Origin: Pseudomonas protegens
Lineage (GTDB): Bacteria > Pseudomonadota > Gammaproteobacteria > Pseudomonadales > Pseudomonadaceae
Assembly (NCBI RefSeq): GCF_003363755.1
Contig: NZ_CP031396.1
Coordinates: forward strand, 806,001 to 870,000
DNA length: 64,000 nucleotides
Direction: 5' to 3'
Program-made: the position numbers and the translations under genes
Shown: one piece after another, positions 57,340 through 64,000 of the stretch
How positions within the stretch are numbered: the stretch's first letter is position 1
How the letters are laid out: each line of letters begins with the position of its first letter
Notes under the pieces: generated by a model
The model's database searches: none
Told to the model about the DNA's origin: nothing
What the model saw: only the letters and a program-made list of their open reading frames with translations

Positions 57340-57749
57340 ACACCCCTATTAAAACTTAGAAACGGTAATTTCCTATTACCCCTCACACCACAACTCCAAA
57401 CTCCTAACAAACATCATTGAACACTGTGAATACAATGCCAATTATCACTCACTAACACCGAGCATTACACGCAACTTGCATTGCCTAGTCATCCAACTTA
57501 TAGTCCAGCCCGTCGCTGCCAATTCAGCGACCTGACTTGGCCGTCAGCATCCTAAGCGCACAGGCGCTCCCCATAACAAGGCAAGCGCTTTTTTTGCGCT
57601 CGCACGTTCGTGTTATGGCGACTGTGCGTGGGACACCTTCGGGTGTGCCGGGATGCTTAGGCCCGGTCGGCCAACCCGCGTACAGTTGCCACCCTGCTTC
57701 GCTTGGCCGCGATTGGTGGTAGCTACCTAAGTTATGGAGCGTCACTGAT
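57340..57749 (+). other. Intergenic region with multi-hairpin leader before the DUF6124 gene
   Basis: 410 bp. The first part (to about 57500) is AT-rich tail of the island, with a small GGTAAT-N5-ATTACC hairpin at 57364-57380. From 57540 the composition returns to GC-rich and a run of strong hairpins begins, listed separately at 57557-57727. Confidence 0.55.
57557..57727 (+). ncRNA. Candidate structured leader RNA upstream of DUF6124
   Basis: Nested hairpin 57557-57628: CGCACAG/CTGTGCG, CCATAACA/TGTTATGG and AGCGC-T7-GCGCT pair in register. Next is a UUCG tetraloop hairpin ACACC-TTCG-GGTGT (57633-57646), then CCGGG/CCCGG (57648-57652 with 57662-57666) and the palindrome GGTAGCTACC (57718-57727), 22 bp before the DUF6124 ATG. 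This much ordered pairing in a leader suggests a cis-regulatory RNA or a small RNA. I cannot name the family. Confidence 0.5.
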
Positions 57750-58022
57750 ATGGATTACCAACCGTTCACTTCCTCCAGTACCACCGACCACCCCATCGCC
57801 TTCATCAACCCACAAGCGCCGCTGCTCGACCTGCTGACTTACGCCGGCCTGCGCATCCGCGCCGCCCGGGACATGCTGGACAGCGTTACCGACATGACCA
57901 GCCGCAATGCCGATCACCTCGACCTGAAGCGCTTCTCCAGCGTGGCGACCCTGCTGTTGCAGGACGGCTGCGATGTGTTGCAAATGGCGGAACAACAAGC
58001 GCTGCAACTACCGGAGCCCTAA
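57750..58022 (+). CDS. DUF6124 (DUF3077-like) small protein
   Basis: 90 aa. The sequence FINPQAPLLDLLTYAGLRIRAA followed by ARDMLDSVTD and LLLQDGCDVLQMAEQQAL is typical of a family of short helical proteins common in Pseudomonas and of unknown function. GGAG lies 10 nt before ATG. It is preceded by a structured leader and followed by repeat-rich DNA. Confidence 0.85.
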   Translation: MDYQPFTSSSTTDHPIAFINPQAPLLDLLTYAGLRIRAARDMLDSVTDMTSRNADHLDLKRFSSVATLLLQDGCDVLQMAEQQALQLPEP

Positions 58023-58689
58023 CCCAAGGCACAGCCAAGGCTCTCGCTCTGCTTTGCTTTGGCTTTTGATCCTGGGGGCCCCGTTAACCACGATGGCCGA
58101 ACGCAGGCAGTGAGCCGTGGGTAACCCGGCAGGACGCCGGGTTAGCCGCCGCGGCCCACGGATCAATGCCGGAGAGAGGGCATGCCGAGCCTAGGCGAGG
58201 CACCGAGTGGAGGGGCAAGCGTTTTTGGTTCCTTTTTAGGCGACTGTAAAAAGGGACTCGCCGTAAGGGCGAAACCGCCAGTGGCCGCAACCGCAGCAAT
58301 GGATATGTACACAGTCCCTCGCCTGTAAAAGCGAAACCGTCAGCAGCGGCACCCGCAGCAACGGATATGTACGCGCCCCTCACCGTAAGGACGAAACCCA
58401 CAGCAGCAACGGATATACCCCAAATCCGCGATATCAGGGATTACGACCGCTGCGCGCTCGAGCGGGAGCAAGCTCCCTCGCCACAAAGGTTGTGGCCATA
58501 GCAGAGGACCAGGAGTTACCGCAGCAACAAGCACCTACTACGCCAAACCCACCGGCGCCCTCCTGGCCGTCTTCGCTGGCAAGCCAGCTCCAGCGAGCCG
58601 CACCCTTGGTGTCACCCATGTGCCTGAACTTTTCCGTTACCCATGTGGGTGTACATCTCCCACACAGCCAACCTAAAGCCCAAAAGCCA
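58023..58689. repeat. Repeat-rich non-coding region after the DUF6124 gene
   Basis: 667 bp without a gene. A large nested palindrome spans 58115-58161 (CCGTGGG/CCCACGG outside, TAACCCGGC/GCCGGGTTA inside). Three imperfect tandem units of about 55-62 bp follow from about 58252 to 58420, each with a GCGAAAC-type start and GCAGCAAnGGATAT end. A GGGAGCAAGCTCCC palindrome sits at 58463-58476 and a GCTGGCAAGCCAGC palindrome around 58574-58587. These resemble extragenic repeats spread in pseudomonads. Confidence 0.65.
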
Positions 58690-59235
58690 TCAGTCAACAT
58701 CAGCAACACACAACACCCACCACAGATTCCGCGCCCCCTGGCAGGCGACATAGGCAGAAGAAATAGTCGAATCCCTGGTCAACTCACACCAATCAGGACT
58801 ATCGAACCGATACACCACCAGCTCGGAAAACGGCGCCGGAAACACAGCATCCAGCGCTTCGAACACCACCTTCCGAGTATTCTCCACGGACCCTCCACGG
58901 CTGGACGGATGACACCCGCCCCGCAGCAGCGCCGCCAGCAACGAGCCCTCGAACTCGTATCGATTGAGCATGGAACAGGGCCCGAACTCAGGCTCGACCT
59001 GCCCGATGGCCGTCGAGCTGGCGAGGCCGCTGAAACGTTCGAGAAACTCCGTCAGTCGCGGCCTCTCACCCAACACCTTGATGGTGGGATCAGGCTTGAA
59101 GAAGCAGGACACCACCTCGCCACACTGGGCAAGCACCGCAAGCAGTTCGGCAAGGGGCTGCTTGTCGACGACAAACTCGCTGGCAGCGGTCAATGGCGCT
59201 AGCGCATCGTGCTTCAGGTTTTCATCTTGATTCAT
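58690..59235 (-). CDS. Hypothetical protein next to rtcB
   Basis: 181 aa, no signal peptide or membrane segment. I recognise no domain. N-terminal half is helical and acidic (NQDENLKHDALAPLTAASEF), the middle has GCHPSSRGGSVENTRKVVFE and the C-terminus LWWVLCVADVD. ATG 59235 lacks a good ribosome-binding site. It lies 189 bp downstream of rtcB on the same strand and might share its transcript. Codon use is like the core genome. Confidence 0.6.
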   Translation of the reverse strand: MNQDENLKHDALAPLTAASEFVVDKQPLAELLAVLAQCGEVVSCFFKPDPTIKVLGERPRLTEFLERFSGLASSTAIGQVEPEFGPCSMLNRYEFEGSLLAALLRGGCHPSSRGGSVENTRKVVFEALDAVFPAPFSELVVYRFDSPDWCELTRDSTISSAYVACQGARNLWWVLCVADVD

Positions 59236-59424
59236 GCTTAAGCACCGAAGGTTGATCACAAACAGGCAAACACCCCAGCGCTACCGCATCCAGGGCTTTT
59301 GCGACCGCAGACAACTGCAACGGCACCGCTCGGAGCGAACAGGCCGGGAGGGGCGACAATGTATCGGCCGCACCGTTGCACGGCAAACCCGAAAACCATC
59401 CCCGCCCGCACCCGCCCAGCGCGC

Positions 59425-60858
59425 TTACGCCTTGAAGGTCAGAATCGGCGAAAACCGCGCCATCACCGACACCGTGCCCTCTTCCACCTGGGACTGGATC
59501 ACCTGGCCAATTTCCTTGTAGGCCCCTGGCGCCTCTTCGATCATCCGCTCTTCCTTGGTGGTGATGCACTCCACGCCCTGCAAGCCGAGGAATGCCTTGT
59601 CCTTCTTGGCCTTGAACACAATCTCGCTGCGCGACATCGAGCGCCCGGCGCCGTGGCTGGCCGAACGCAGCCAGCGCTCATTGCCCAGCCCGGTGAGCAG
59701 GTAGGAGTCATGCCCCATGCTCCCCGGGATCAGCAGCGGCTGGCCGGCATAGGCCGGTGTCGCGCCTTTGCGATGCACGTTGCCCTCTTCTTCGCGCAGC
59801 ACGATGTTGTGCGGCACATCGACAATCAGCGGTGCTTCGATGCCCGCACCAAACACTTGCCGGGTGCGCTGGCGCACCATCTCGGCGATCAGCGCGCGGT
59901 TGGCGTCGGCGTAGTGGGCAGCGCTGTGCATGGCCAGCAGGTACTCGTCGGCCATCTCGCCAAACAGGGCGAAGATCTTCGAATCAGGGTGCTTGATCCC
60001 CGCCGGCCACAGGGCCTTGGCCTTGTCCATCCAGCGCCGCCCGACATAGAAGCCCACGTCGCGCGAGCCGGTGTGGATCATCATCACCACCTGCCCCACC
60101 GACAGGCCCTGAGCAAAGCAGGCCTGACGATCCACCAGTTCGGTGACCACCTGGATCTCGACAAAGTGGTTGCCGCCGCCCAGGGAACCCAGGCCCGGGT
60201 CGCGGAGGATTTTGCGCAAGCGGTCCTGCAAGGCTTCCGGCGCGTAGTCGGCGCTGCCACGGGCGAACGACGACTCATGCAAACCCGACAGCTCACGTTG
60301 CAGCTGGGCGAAGTCCGCCCCGGCAAACAGCCCGATCGGGTCCTGCTGCTGCACCTGGGCCCAGAAATCCCCGAGCCCGGCCTGAAACAGCGCGGTCATG
60401 GCCATTGGGCTGGTGGGAATGTTGCGCGTGCCCTCCAGCAGATCGCCGCGCACCAGGGCGGTCCACTTGGCTTTCTGCGCCATGAACTGCTCGTAGTTCA
60501 GCCCCAGCTTGTGCAGGCGCATGCCGCAATTGATGTCGGTGCCGATGGCCTGCGGCACCACCATGTCGTGACTGGTGACAATCACGCTGCCCACCGGGAT
60601 CGGGCTGCCGGTGTGGAAGTCCGGCGTGGCGCAGGCGCACTTCACTTCGCCGCCATGGGGGTGAGCCACCTTGGCGAAATCCATCAGTTGCAGGACGGCT
60701 TTTTCTTCGATGGCAAAGCTTTCGGGCAGCAACAGATCCACCTTGAGCCCGGCGTCATTGATCGAAGAGATGGAGAGGGAATTGGAATTCAGGCGTTCGA
60801 TGGCCACCCCGGAACGGGCGAGCTTGTGCTGAATTCTTTTCAGAGGAGTCTTGGTCAT
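59425..60858 (-). CDS. rtcB: RtcB-family RNA ligase
   Basis: 477 aa. Conserved metal and GTP-binding segments are GEVKCACATPDFHTG, GTDINCGMRL, LGSLGGGNHFVEI, MMIHTGSRDVGF and SHGAGRSMSR with the guanylylated histidine. RtcB joins 2',3'-cyclic phosphate or 3'-phosphate ends to 5'-OH ends and repairs tRNA or rRNA breaks. ATG 60858 (MTKTPLKR) gives the family length. Neither an RtcA gene nor an RtcR sigma-54 regulator is adjacent, unlike in E. coli. Confidence 0.94.
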   Translation of the reverse strand: MTKTPLKRIQHKLARSGVAIERLNSNSLSISSINDAGLKVDLLLPESFAIEEKAVLQLMDFAKVAHPHGGEVKCACATPDFHTGSPIPVGSVIVTSHDMVVPQAIGTDINCGMRLHKLGLNYEQFMAQKAKWTALVRGDLLEGTRNIPTSPMAMTALFQAGLGDFWAQVQQQDPIGLFAGADFAQLQRELSGLHESSFARGSADYAPEALQDRLRKILRDPGLGSLGGGNHFVEIQVVTELVDRQACFAQGLSVGQVVMMIHTGSRDVGFYVGRRWMDKAKALWPAGIKHPDSKIFALFGEMADEYLLAMHSAAHYADANRALIAEMVRQRTRQVFGAGIEAPLIVDVPHNIVLREEEGNVHRKGATPAYAGQPLLIPGSMGHDSYLLTGLGNERWLRSASHGAGRSMSRSEIVFKAKKDKAFLGLQGVECITTKEERMIEEAPGAYKEIGQVIQSQVEEGTVSVMARFSPILTFKA

Positions 60859-60998
60859 TTTCAACTGCTTTTCTTGGACGCAACAAAACAACCACCCTTT
60901 TGGTGGCTGGAATTGTCTGGTCAGCAGCGAAACTTAGACGGCGCGGATAATGGGGAATGACGGCGTGGATGTAAATAGCCCGGGGGAAATTCTTTGCC

Positions 60999-61020
60999 CA
61001 GGCACCTGGGGAGGTGCCTG
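60999..61020 (-). terminator. Hairpin after the lipoprotein gene
   Basis: Perfect 9-bp stem CAGGCACCT/AGGTGCCTG with a 4-G loop, 16 bp past the stop of the minus-strand gene at 61036. On the minus strand it is followed by CAAAGAATTT, a modest T tract. It separates the lipoprotein gene from rtcB. Confidence 0.65.
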
Positions 61021-61035
61021 CCGGACGGCGTGGCG

Positions 61036-61833
61036 TCAGTGCGGTGCCGGGCCGCCGCGCCACGGCATGTATTCCACCAGCACCTCACCGCGGCTCAGGC
61101 CGTCGGGCTGACTGACAAAGCCCGGCATCTGCCGCAGATCCAGCTGCTGGCAGCGCTGGGTCAAGCGTTGGCGCAGGGTGGCGTCGGCCTTGAACGCTTC
61201 CGGCCGGAACGCGCTGTGCTCCAGGTTTACCAGACATTCCCGGACCTGCCCCTGGGCATTGGCGCTGTAGTGGAAACTGGCCACGCCGATGCTGTCGATG
61301 CCCGACCCGACGACGGCCTGCTCCCAGAAGAACCGGCTTTGCTGATAGAGGCTGGAACTCAGCCGATACGCCTGACGCTCACGCTTGGGCAATTGGCTGG
61401 GGTGCGGAAACTCCAGGTTGGCAATCGCCTTGATGACGTTCCCATCGCCAAAGGCCTCAGGCGCGGCGGCAGGAAACAGGGTGTTCCAGCACACCTGTCG
61501 GGCCAGGTGCAGCAGGGTTGGGGTGGCCAGGACCTGGGAAACATCACCGCTGCCGGGGCGTACCGTGCAGTCGAGCACTTCGTTCTGCCGATTGAGCTTG
61601 ATCCGCAACTCCACCGCGCCGCTCAGGCCCTGAAGGTTGGCGGCCATGATGTTGCGCCTCAGCACTTCGCTGATGGCGACAGAGAATTCCAGGCTTTTCT
61701 GGGTTTCCAGGGCCTGGGCGGCGCTCTGCTCCGGAGTCTTGCTCTGGCAGGCGCCCAGGGTCAGCACGGCCGGAGTCAGCAAGGCCAGGGTCGAGGTGCG
61801 CAAGAATGCTAATGACATGAATAGGGAACTCAT
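61036..61833 (-). CDS. Putative lipoprotein, paralogue A
   Basis: 265 aa. A type II signal with lipobox LGAC (C29) follows a hydrophobic stretch (LALLTPAVLTLGAC). The mature protein has four paired cysteines and segments shared with the next gene: VELRIKLNRQNEV, VCWNTLFP, IGVASFHYSANAQGQVRECLVNLEHSAFRPE, and CQQLDLRQMPGF. The V-x-F-x-A-x-G-x-V-x-C pattern resembles TonB C-terminal-like repeats. No function is known. ATG 61833 or 61818 may be the start; neither has a good ribosome-binding site. Confidence 0.7.
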   Translation of the reverse strand: MSSLFMSLAFLRTSTLALLTPAVLTLGACQSKTPEQSAAQALETQKSLEFSVAISEVLRRNIMAANLQGLSGAVELRIKLNRQNEVLDCTVRPGSGDVSQVLATPTLLHLARQVCWNTLFPAAAPEAFGDGNVIKAIANLEFPHPSQLPKRERQAYRLSSSLYQQSRFFWEQAVVGSGIDSIGVASFHYSANAQGQVRECLVNLEHSAFRPEAFKADATLRQRLTQRCQQLDLRQMPGFVSQPDGLSRGEVLVEYMPWRGGPAPH

Positions 61834-61954
61834 TGATCAATGACCGGGCGCAATGGCCACGCCCCGCGCCCCGGAAAGGGTCGGCTCAATCACTGAACGA
61901 ACCAATAGCCGAAGCTTTAGTAAAATCTGCATCACCAATGCGCACCAGCCAGAC

Positions 61955-62779
61955 TCAAGGTTCAGCGCCGCTTGCCTGCACACGCTGCGCGGCCTTGTTC
62001 GGCCCGCCTTTCCACGGCGTGTAAAACACGCTGGCATGGATCGGCCGCGCCTGACCCTGCTCGGCCGCAAAACCCGGCATCTGCCGCAGGTCCAACTGCT
62101 CACACAGTTGGGTGACGCGATTGCGCAATTGATTGTCGGGCTTGAATGACTCGGGTCGGTAGCGCACCGCCCGCAGGTTCACCCAGCATTCCTGCACCCG
62201 GCCCCGGGGATCGGCCTTGACCTCAAAACTGGCCACTCCGACGCTGTCCACCGGCAACTGGGCCAGGGTGTGCGTCCAGAAGAAATGGCCTTTGGCGTAT
62301 TGAGCGGTATCGAAGGCAAACTCCTTCAATTGCTCGCCTTCCAGGGTCAAGCGAGGGAACATCAACGTCCCTTTGACCTCCAGCACGCCATCAGGCTCAA
62401 AGGCGGCGGCGGGCGCCAGAGGGAACACGGTGTTCCAGCAGACGCCCTCGAGCATCTCGCCCAGTTTCGGGTTGTAGGGATAGGCCCGCGCTTCAGGCAA
62501 GGGGCTGCTCTGCGCCGCACAACCGATGACCTGATTCTGCCGATCGAACTGCATGACCAGCTCCACGCTGCCCATCAGTTGTTCGGCATTGGCCCTGAGG
62601 CTTTCGCGGTACAGCACCTGCTGCACCGCGTTGGCATAGAACTGCGTCTCCAGCTGTCGTTGCTGCTCGTCCTTGGACAGCGGGGTACCAGGCAAGTCCG
62701 ATTGGCAACCGGACAGCGCCAGAAGAAGGCCGGTCAACAACCCGCACTGAGCCGGGGTTCCGTTCAGAAAGTTGTACAT
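61955..62779 (-). CDS. Putative lipoprotein, paralogue B
   Basis: 274 aa. Signal peptide ends in lipobox LSGC (C25). It shares the layout of the preceding entry: VELVMQFDRQNQVIGC, VCWNTVFPLAPAAAF, VGVASFEVKADPRGRVQECWVNLRAVRYRPE, LCEQLDLRQMPGF and TPWKGGP. AAAGGA lies 6-7 nt before ATG 62779. The two genes are a tandem duplication on the same strand, 121 bp apart. Both seem to be outer-membrane or periplasm-facing lipoproteins of unknown role. Confidence 0.75.
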   Translation of the reverse strand: MYNFLNGTPAQCGLLTGLLLALSGCQSDLPGTPLSKDEQQRQLETQFYANAVQQVLYRESLRANAEQLMGSVELVMQFDRQNQVIGCAAQSSPLPEARAYPYNPKLGEMLEGVCWNTVFPLAPAAAFEPDGVLEVKGTLMFPRLTLEGEQLKEFAFDTAQYAKGHFFWTHTLAQLPVDSVGVASFEVKADPRGRVQECWVNLRAVRYRPESFKPDNQLRNRVTQLCEQLDLRQMPGFAAEQGQARPIHASVFYTPWKGGPNKAAQRVQASGAEP

Positions 62780-62853
62780 GTTCAGTTCCTTTGATGGGTT
62801 CACTGACGAACCGCCCTGCACTGCGCTCAATGAAATCAAGGTGCTGGATCCTA

Positions 62854-62994
62854 GGCTTTGTACGAAAAGCCTTGATACTCGGTGACGCTGCGTTGAAAAC
62901 GGTCTCGGAATGCTCATTTACACCCCGTAAACTCCGCTTCCTCGACCGTTTTCGCCTTGCCTGACCTTTGTCTCAAAACTTTTCGTACAGAGCC
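62854..62994. mobile_element. MITE-like element, copy 2 (141 bp)
   Basis: Terminal inverted repeats GGCTTTGTACGAAAAG (62854-62869) and CTTTTCGTACAGAGCC (62979-62994) match at 15 of 16 positions and are flanked by TA on both sides. The interior (GATACTCGGTGACGCTGCGT and onward) matches the vgrG insertion at 27982-28152, which has about 30 extra bases. No coding sequence is present. It sits upstream of lipoprotein B, 75 bp before its ATG. Confidence 0.82.
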
Positions 62995-63133
62995 TAAGGC
63001 AGCTCGCTGGTTGAAGGCCAACGACAATTGCCGGCGATTGTCGCCAGAGCTGTAAAAGCTTCTCCAGGCACCCGGCAAAAACGGGTTACCCTGGCGCTCC
63101 CCACCCGCTCATCGCCCCAAGCAAGGAAGCTCC

Positions 63134-63706
63134 ATGACCCGCGCCATCACTATCATCTGCGACAACTTCGCCGACTGGGAAACCGCCCTGATCAACGCCA
63201 CCGGCCGTGGCTACTATGGCTTCGACTGCCGTTACGCTTCCCCCAAGAGCGCTATCGTGACCTCCATGGGCGGCCTGCGAGTAACCCCGGACCTGGCGCT
63301 GGAAGACATTCGTCTGGATGAAGTGGATCTGCTGATGGTTTGCGGCGGGAGCGTCTGGCAAAGCGACAAGGCGCCGGACATCGGCGACCTGCTGCGCGCC
63401 GCCCAGGCACGCCACCTTGTGATCGCCGGCATTTGCGACGGCACCCGCGAATTGGCTCGGGCCGGGGTGCTGGACGCGGTGAAGCACACCTCCAATTCGG
63501 CGGCCAACCTGCTGGCGGTGGGTTATGCCGGCGCCGCGCACTATGAGGATGTGCCACACGCCGTGGCGGACCAGCGCGTGATCACCGCCCCGGGCAGCGC
63601 CCCGGTGAGCTTCATGGCGCAGATTCTCGGCACCCTGGGCATCAGCGACGACAACCTGACCGCCTACCTCGGCATGCATGCCGCCGAGCACCAGCAGAAG
63701 ATCTGA
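63134..63706 (+). CDS. DJ-1/PfpI (class I glutamine amidotransferase-like) family protein
   Basis: 190 aa. The nucleophile elbow is GICDGT with C101; the N-terminal RAITIICDNFADWETALI and the conserved DLLMVCGGSVW segment fit the DJ-1/PfpI fold. Members include chaperone-like deglycases, isonitrile hydratases and proteases; nothing here tells which. AAGGA lies 8 nt before ATG. Confidence 0.86.
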   Translation: MTRAITIICDNFADWETALINATGRGYYGFDCRYASPKSAIVTSMGGLRVTPDLALEDIRLDEVDLLMVCGGSVWQSDKAPDIGDLLRAAQARHLVIAGICDGTRELARAGVLDAVKHTSNSAANLLAVGYAGAAHYEDVPHAVADQRVITAPGSAPVSFMAQILGTLGISDDNLTAYLGMHAAEHQQKI

Positions 63707-63713
63707 CCTCTCC

Positions 63714-63778
63714 CTTGCAGGAGCCGGCTTGCCGGCGAAAGCGATCTCACGGCCGCCTTCGCTGTCAAGCCAGCGCCC
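63714..63778. repeat. REP-type inverted pair
   Basis: GCAGGAGCCGGCTTGCCGGC followed after about 25 bp by CGCTGTCAAGCCAGCGCC, the same family as at 51050. It lies between the convergent DJ-1 gene and the truncated gene at the window edge. Confidence 0.7.
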
Positions 63779-63815
63779 AGGACGGGTGGTGGCGAAGTGG
63801 CAGTGGGGCCGTGGA

Positions 63816-64000
63816 CTATTTCACCAGTCGAAAATCCCGGTGGCCCAACCAAGCCGCAAAGTCCGCGGCGCTGAAAATGCTCTCACCCTCATGCTCGATG
63901 ATCGCCAGCCCCGCCAGAAATTCGGCATCCCGAGTGTAGGTATGGATACTGGCGCAGAAGGCCACCACGCCATCCAGACGACGGACCAACGCCAGCGCCG
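63816..64000 (-). CDS. C-terminal part of an unidentified protein (5' end outside window)
   Basis: About 61 codons are visible on the minus strand, ending FAAWLGHRDFRLVK with TAG at 63818-63816. The frame stays open to the right edge with core-genome codon use. The visible part (VAFCASIHTYTRDAEFLAGL and onward) is not enough to name a family. Confidence 0.55.
   Translation of the reverse strand, partial: ALALVRRLDGVVAFCASIHTYTRDAEFLAGLAIIEHEGESIFSAADFAAWLGHRDFRLVK

Noticed and set aside
58300..58420. Possible CRISPR array in the repeat region
   Set aside because: Only three units, diverged from each other and adjacent without unique spacers; this is a tandem repeat.

Overview
The window is a high-GC Pseudomonas chromosome segment, most likely from the P. 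fluorescens complex (P. protegens / P. chlororaphis type). The pointers are the gacA-uvrC-pgsA-tRNA-Gly order with a TTG-started GacA, an hbcR-GntP-bdhA-acetoacetyl-CoA synthetase locus, many short REP/REPIN repeats and a DUF6124 gene. No database was available; family names come from recognisable motifs and context.

Layout. 1-600: C-terminal barrel of an autotransporter. 0.77-9.1 kb (minus): two adjacent catabolic transcription units (flavin monooxygenase, RidA, DUF1028, M20 deacylase; then aldehyde dehydrogenase, APC permease, class III aminotransferase) that share a spaced promoter motif. 9.4-11.8 kb (plus): carboxynorspermidine decarboxylase and dehydrogenase. 12.0-15.6 kb: exported M20 dipeptidase and a CSS-EAL phosphodiesterase. 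15.5-21.2 kb (minus): a tightly overlapped six-gene unit (GT2, exported protein, ferritin-like diiron protein, GT-B-like transferase, PAP2 phosphatase, fatty acid desaturase) that looks like an uncharacterised glycolipid or envelope pathway. 21.3-28.6 kb: a decayed type VI secretion locus. PAAR and the Tla3-like adaptor are intact, but tle3, tssC, tssB and tssA are fused deletion remnants, and vgrG and rhs are fragments. The vgrG fragment carries a MITE insertion with a TA target duplication. 28.8-32.0 kb (minus): tRNA-Gly, pgsA, uvrC, gacA.

32.5-35.4 kb: GNAT and nitrilase-family genes, then a DAHP synthase preceded by an aromatic-rich leader peptide with terminator and a second Tyr-rich short ORF, which reads as transcription attenuation. 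35.6-41.6 kb: a parvulin and a YejABEF-type peptide ABC transporter. 41.8-47.8 kb: sigma-54 activator, 3-hydroxybutyrate permease, dehydrogenase and acetoacetyl-CoA synthetase. 48.2-51.0 kb: a hybrid sensor kinase and a second parvulin. 51.1-54.7 kb (minus): RidA, IclR regulator, D-amino-acid-deaminase-like enzyme and KdgK-like kinase.

55.1-57.3 kb is a strikingly AT-rich two-gene island: an ABC/OLD-like AAA ATPase overlapping a DUF4435 TOPRIM-like protein, the architecture of the PARIS anti-phage system (AriA/AriB). It is followed by a multi-hairpin leader in front of a DUF6124 gene and a repeat-rich stretch. 58.7-63.8 kb: a hypothetical gene, RtcB, two paralogous lipoproteins, a second MITE copy and a DJ-1/PfpI protein. 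The window ends inside another gene on the minus strand.
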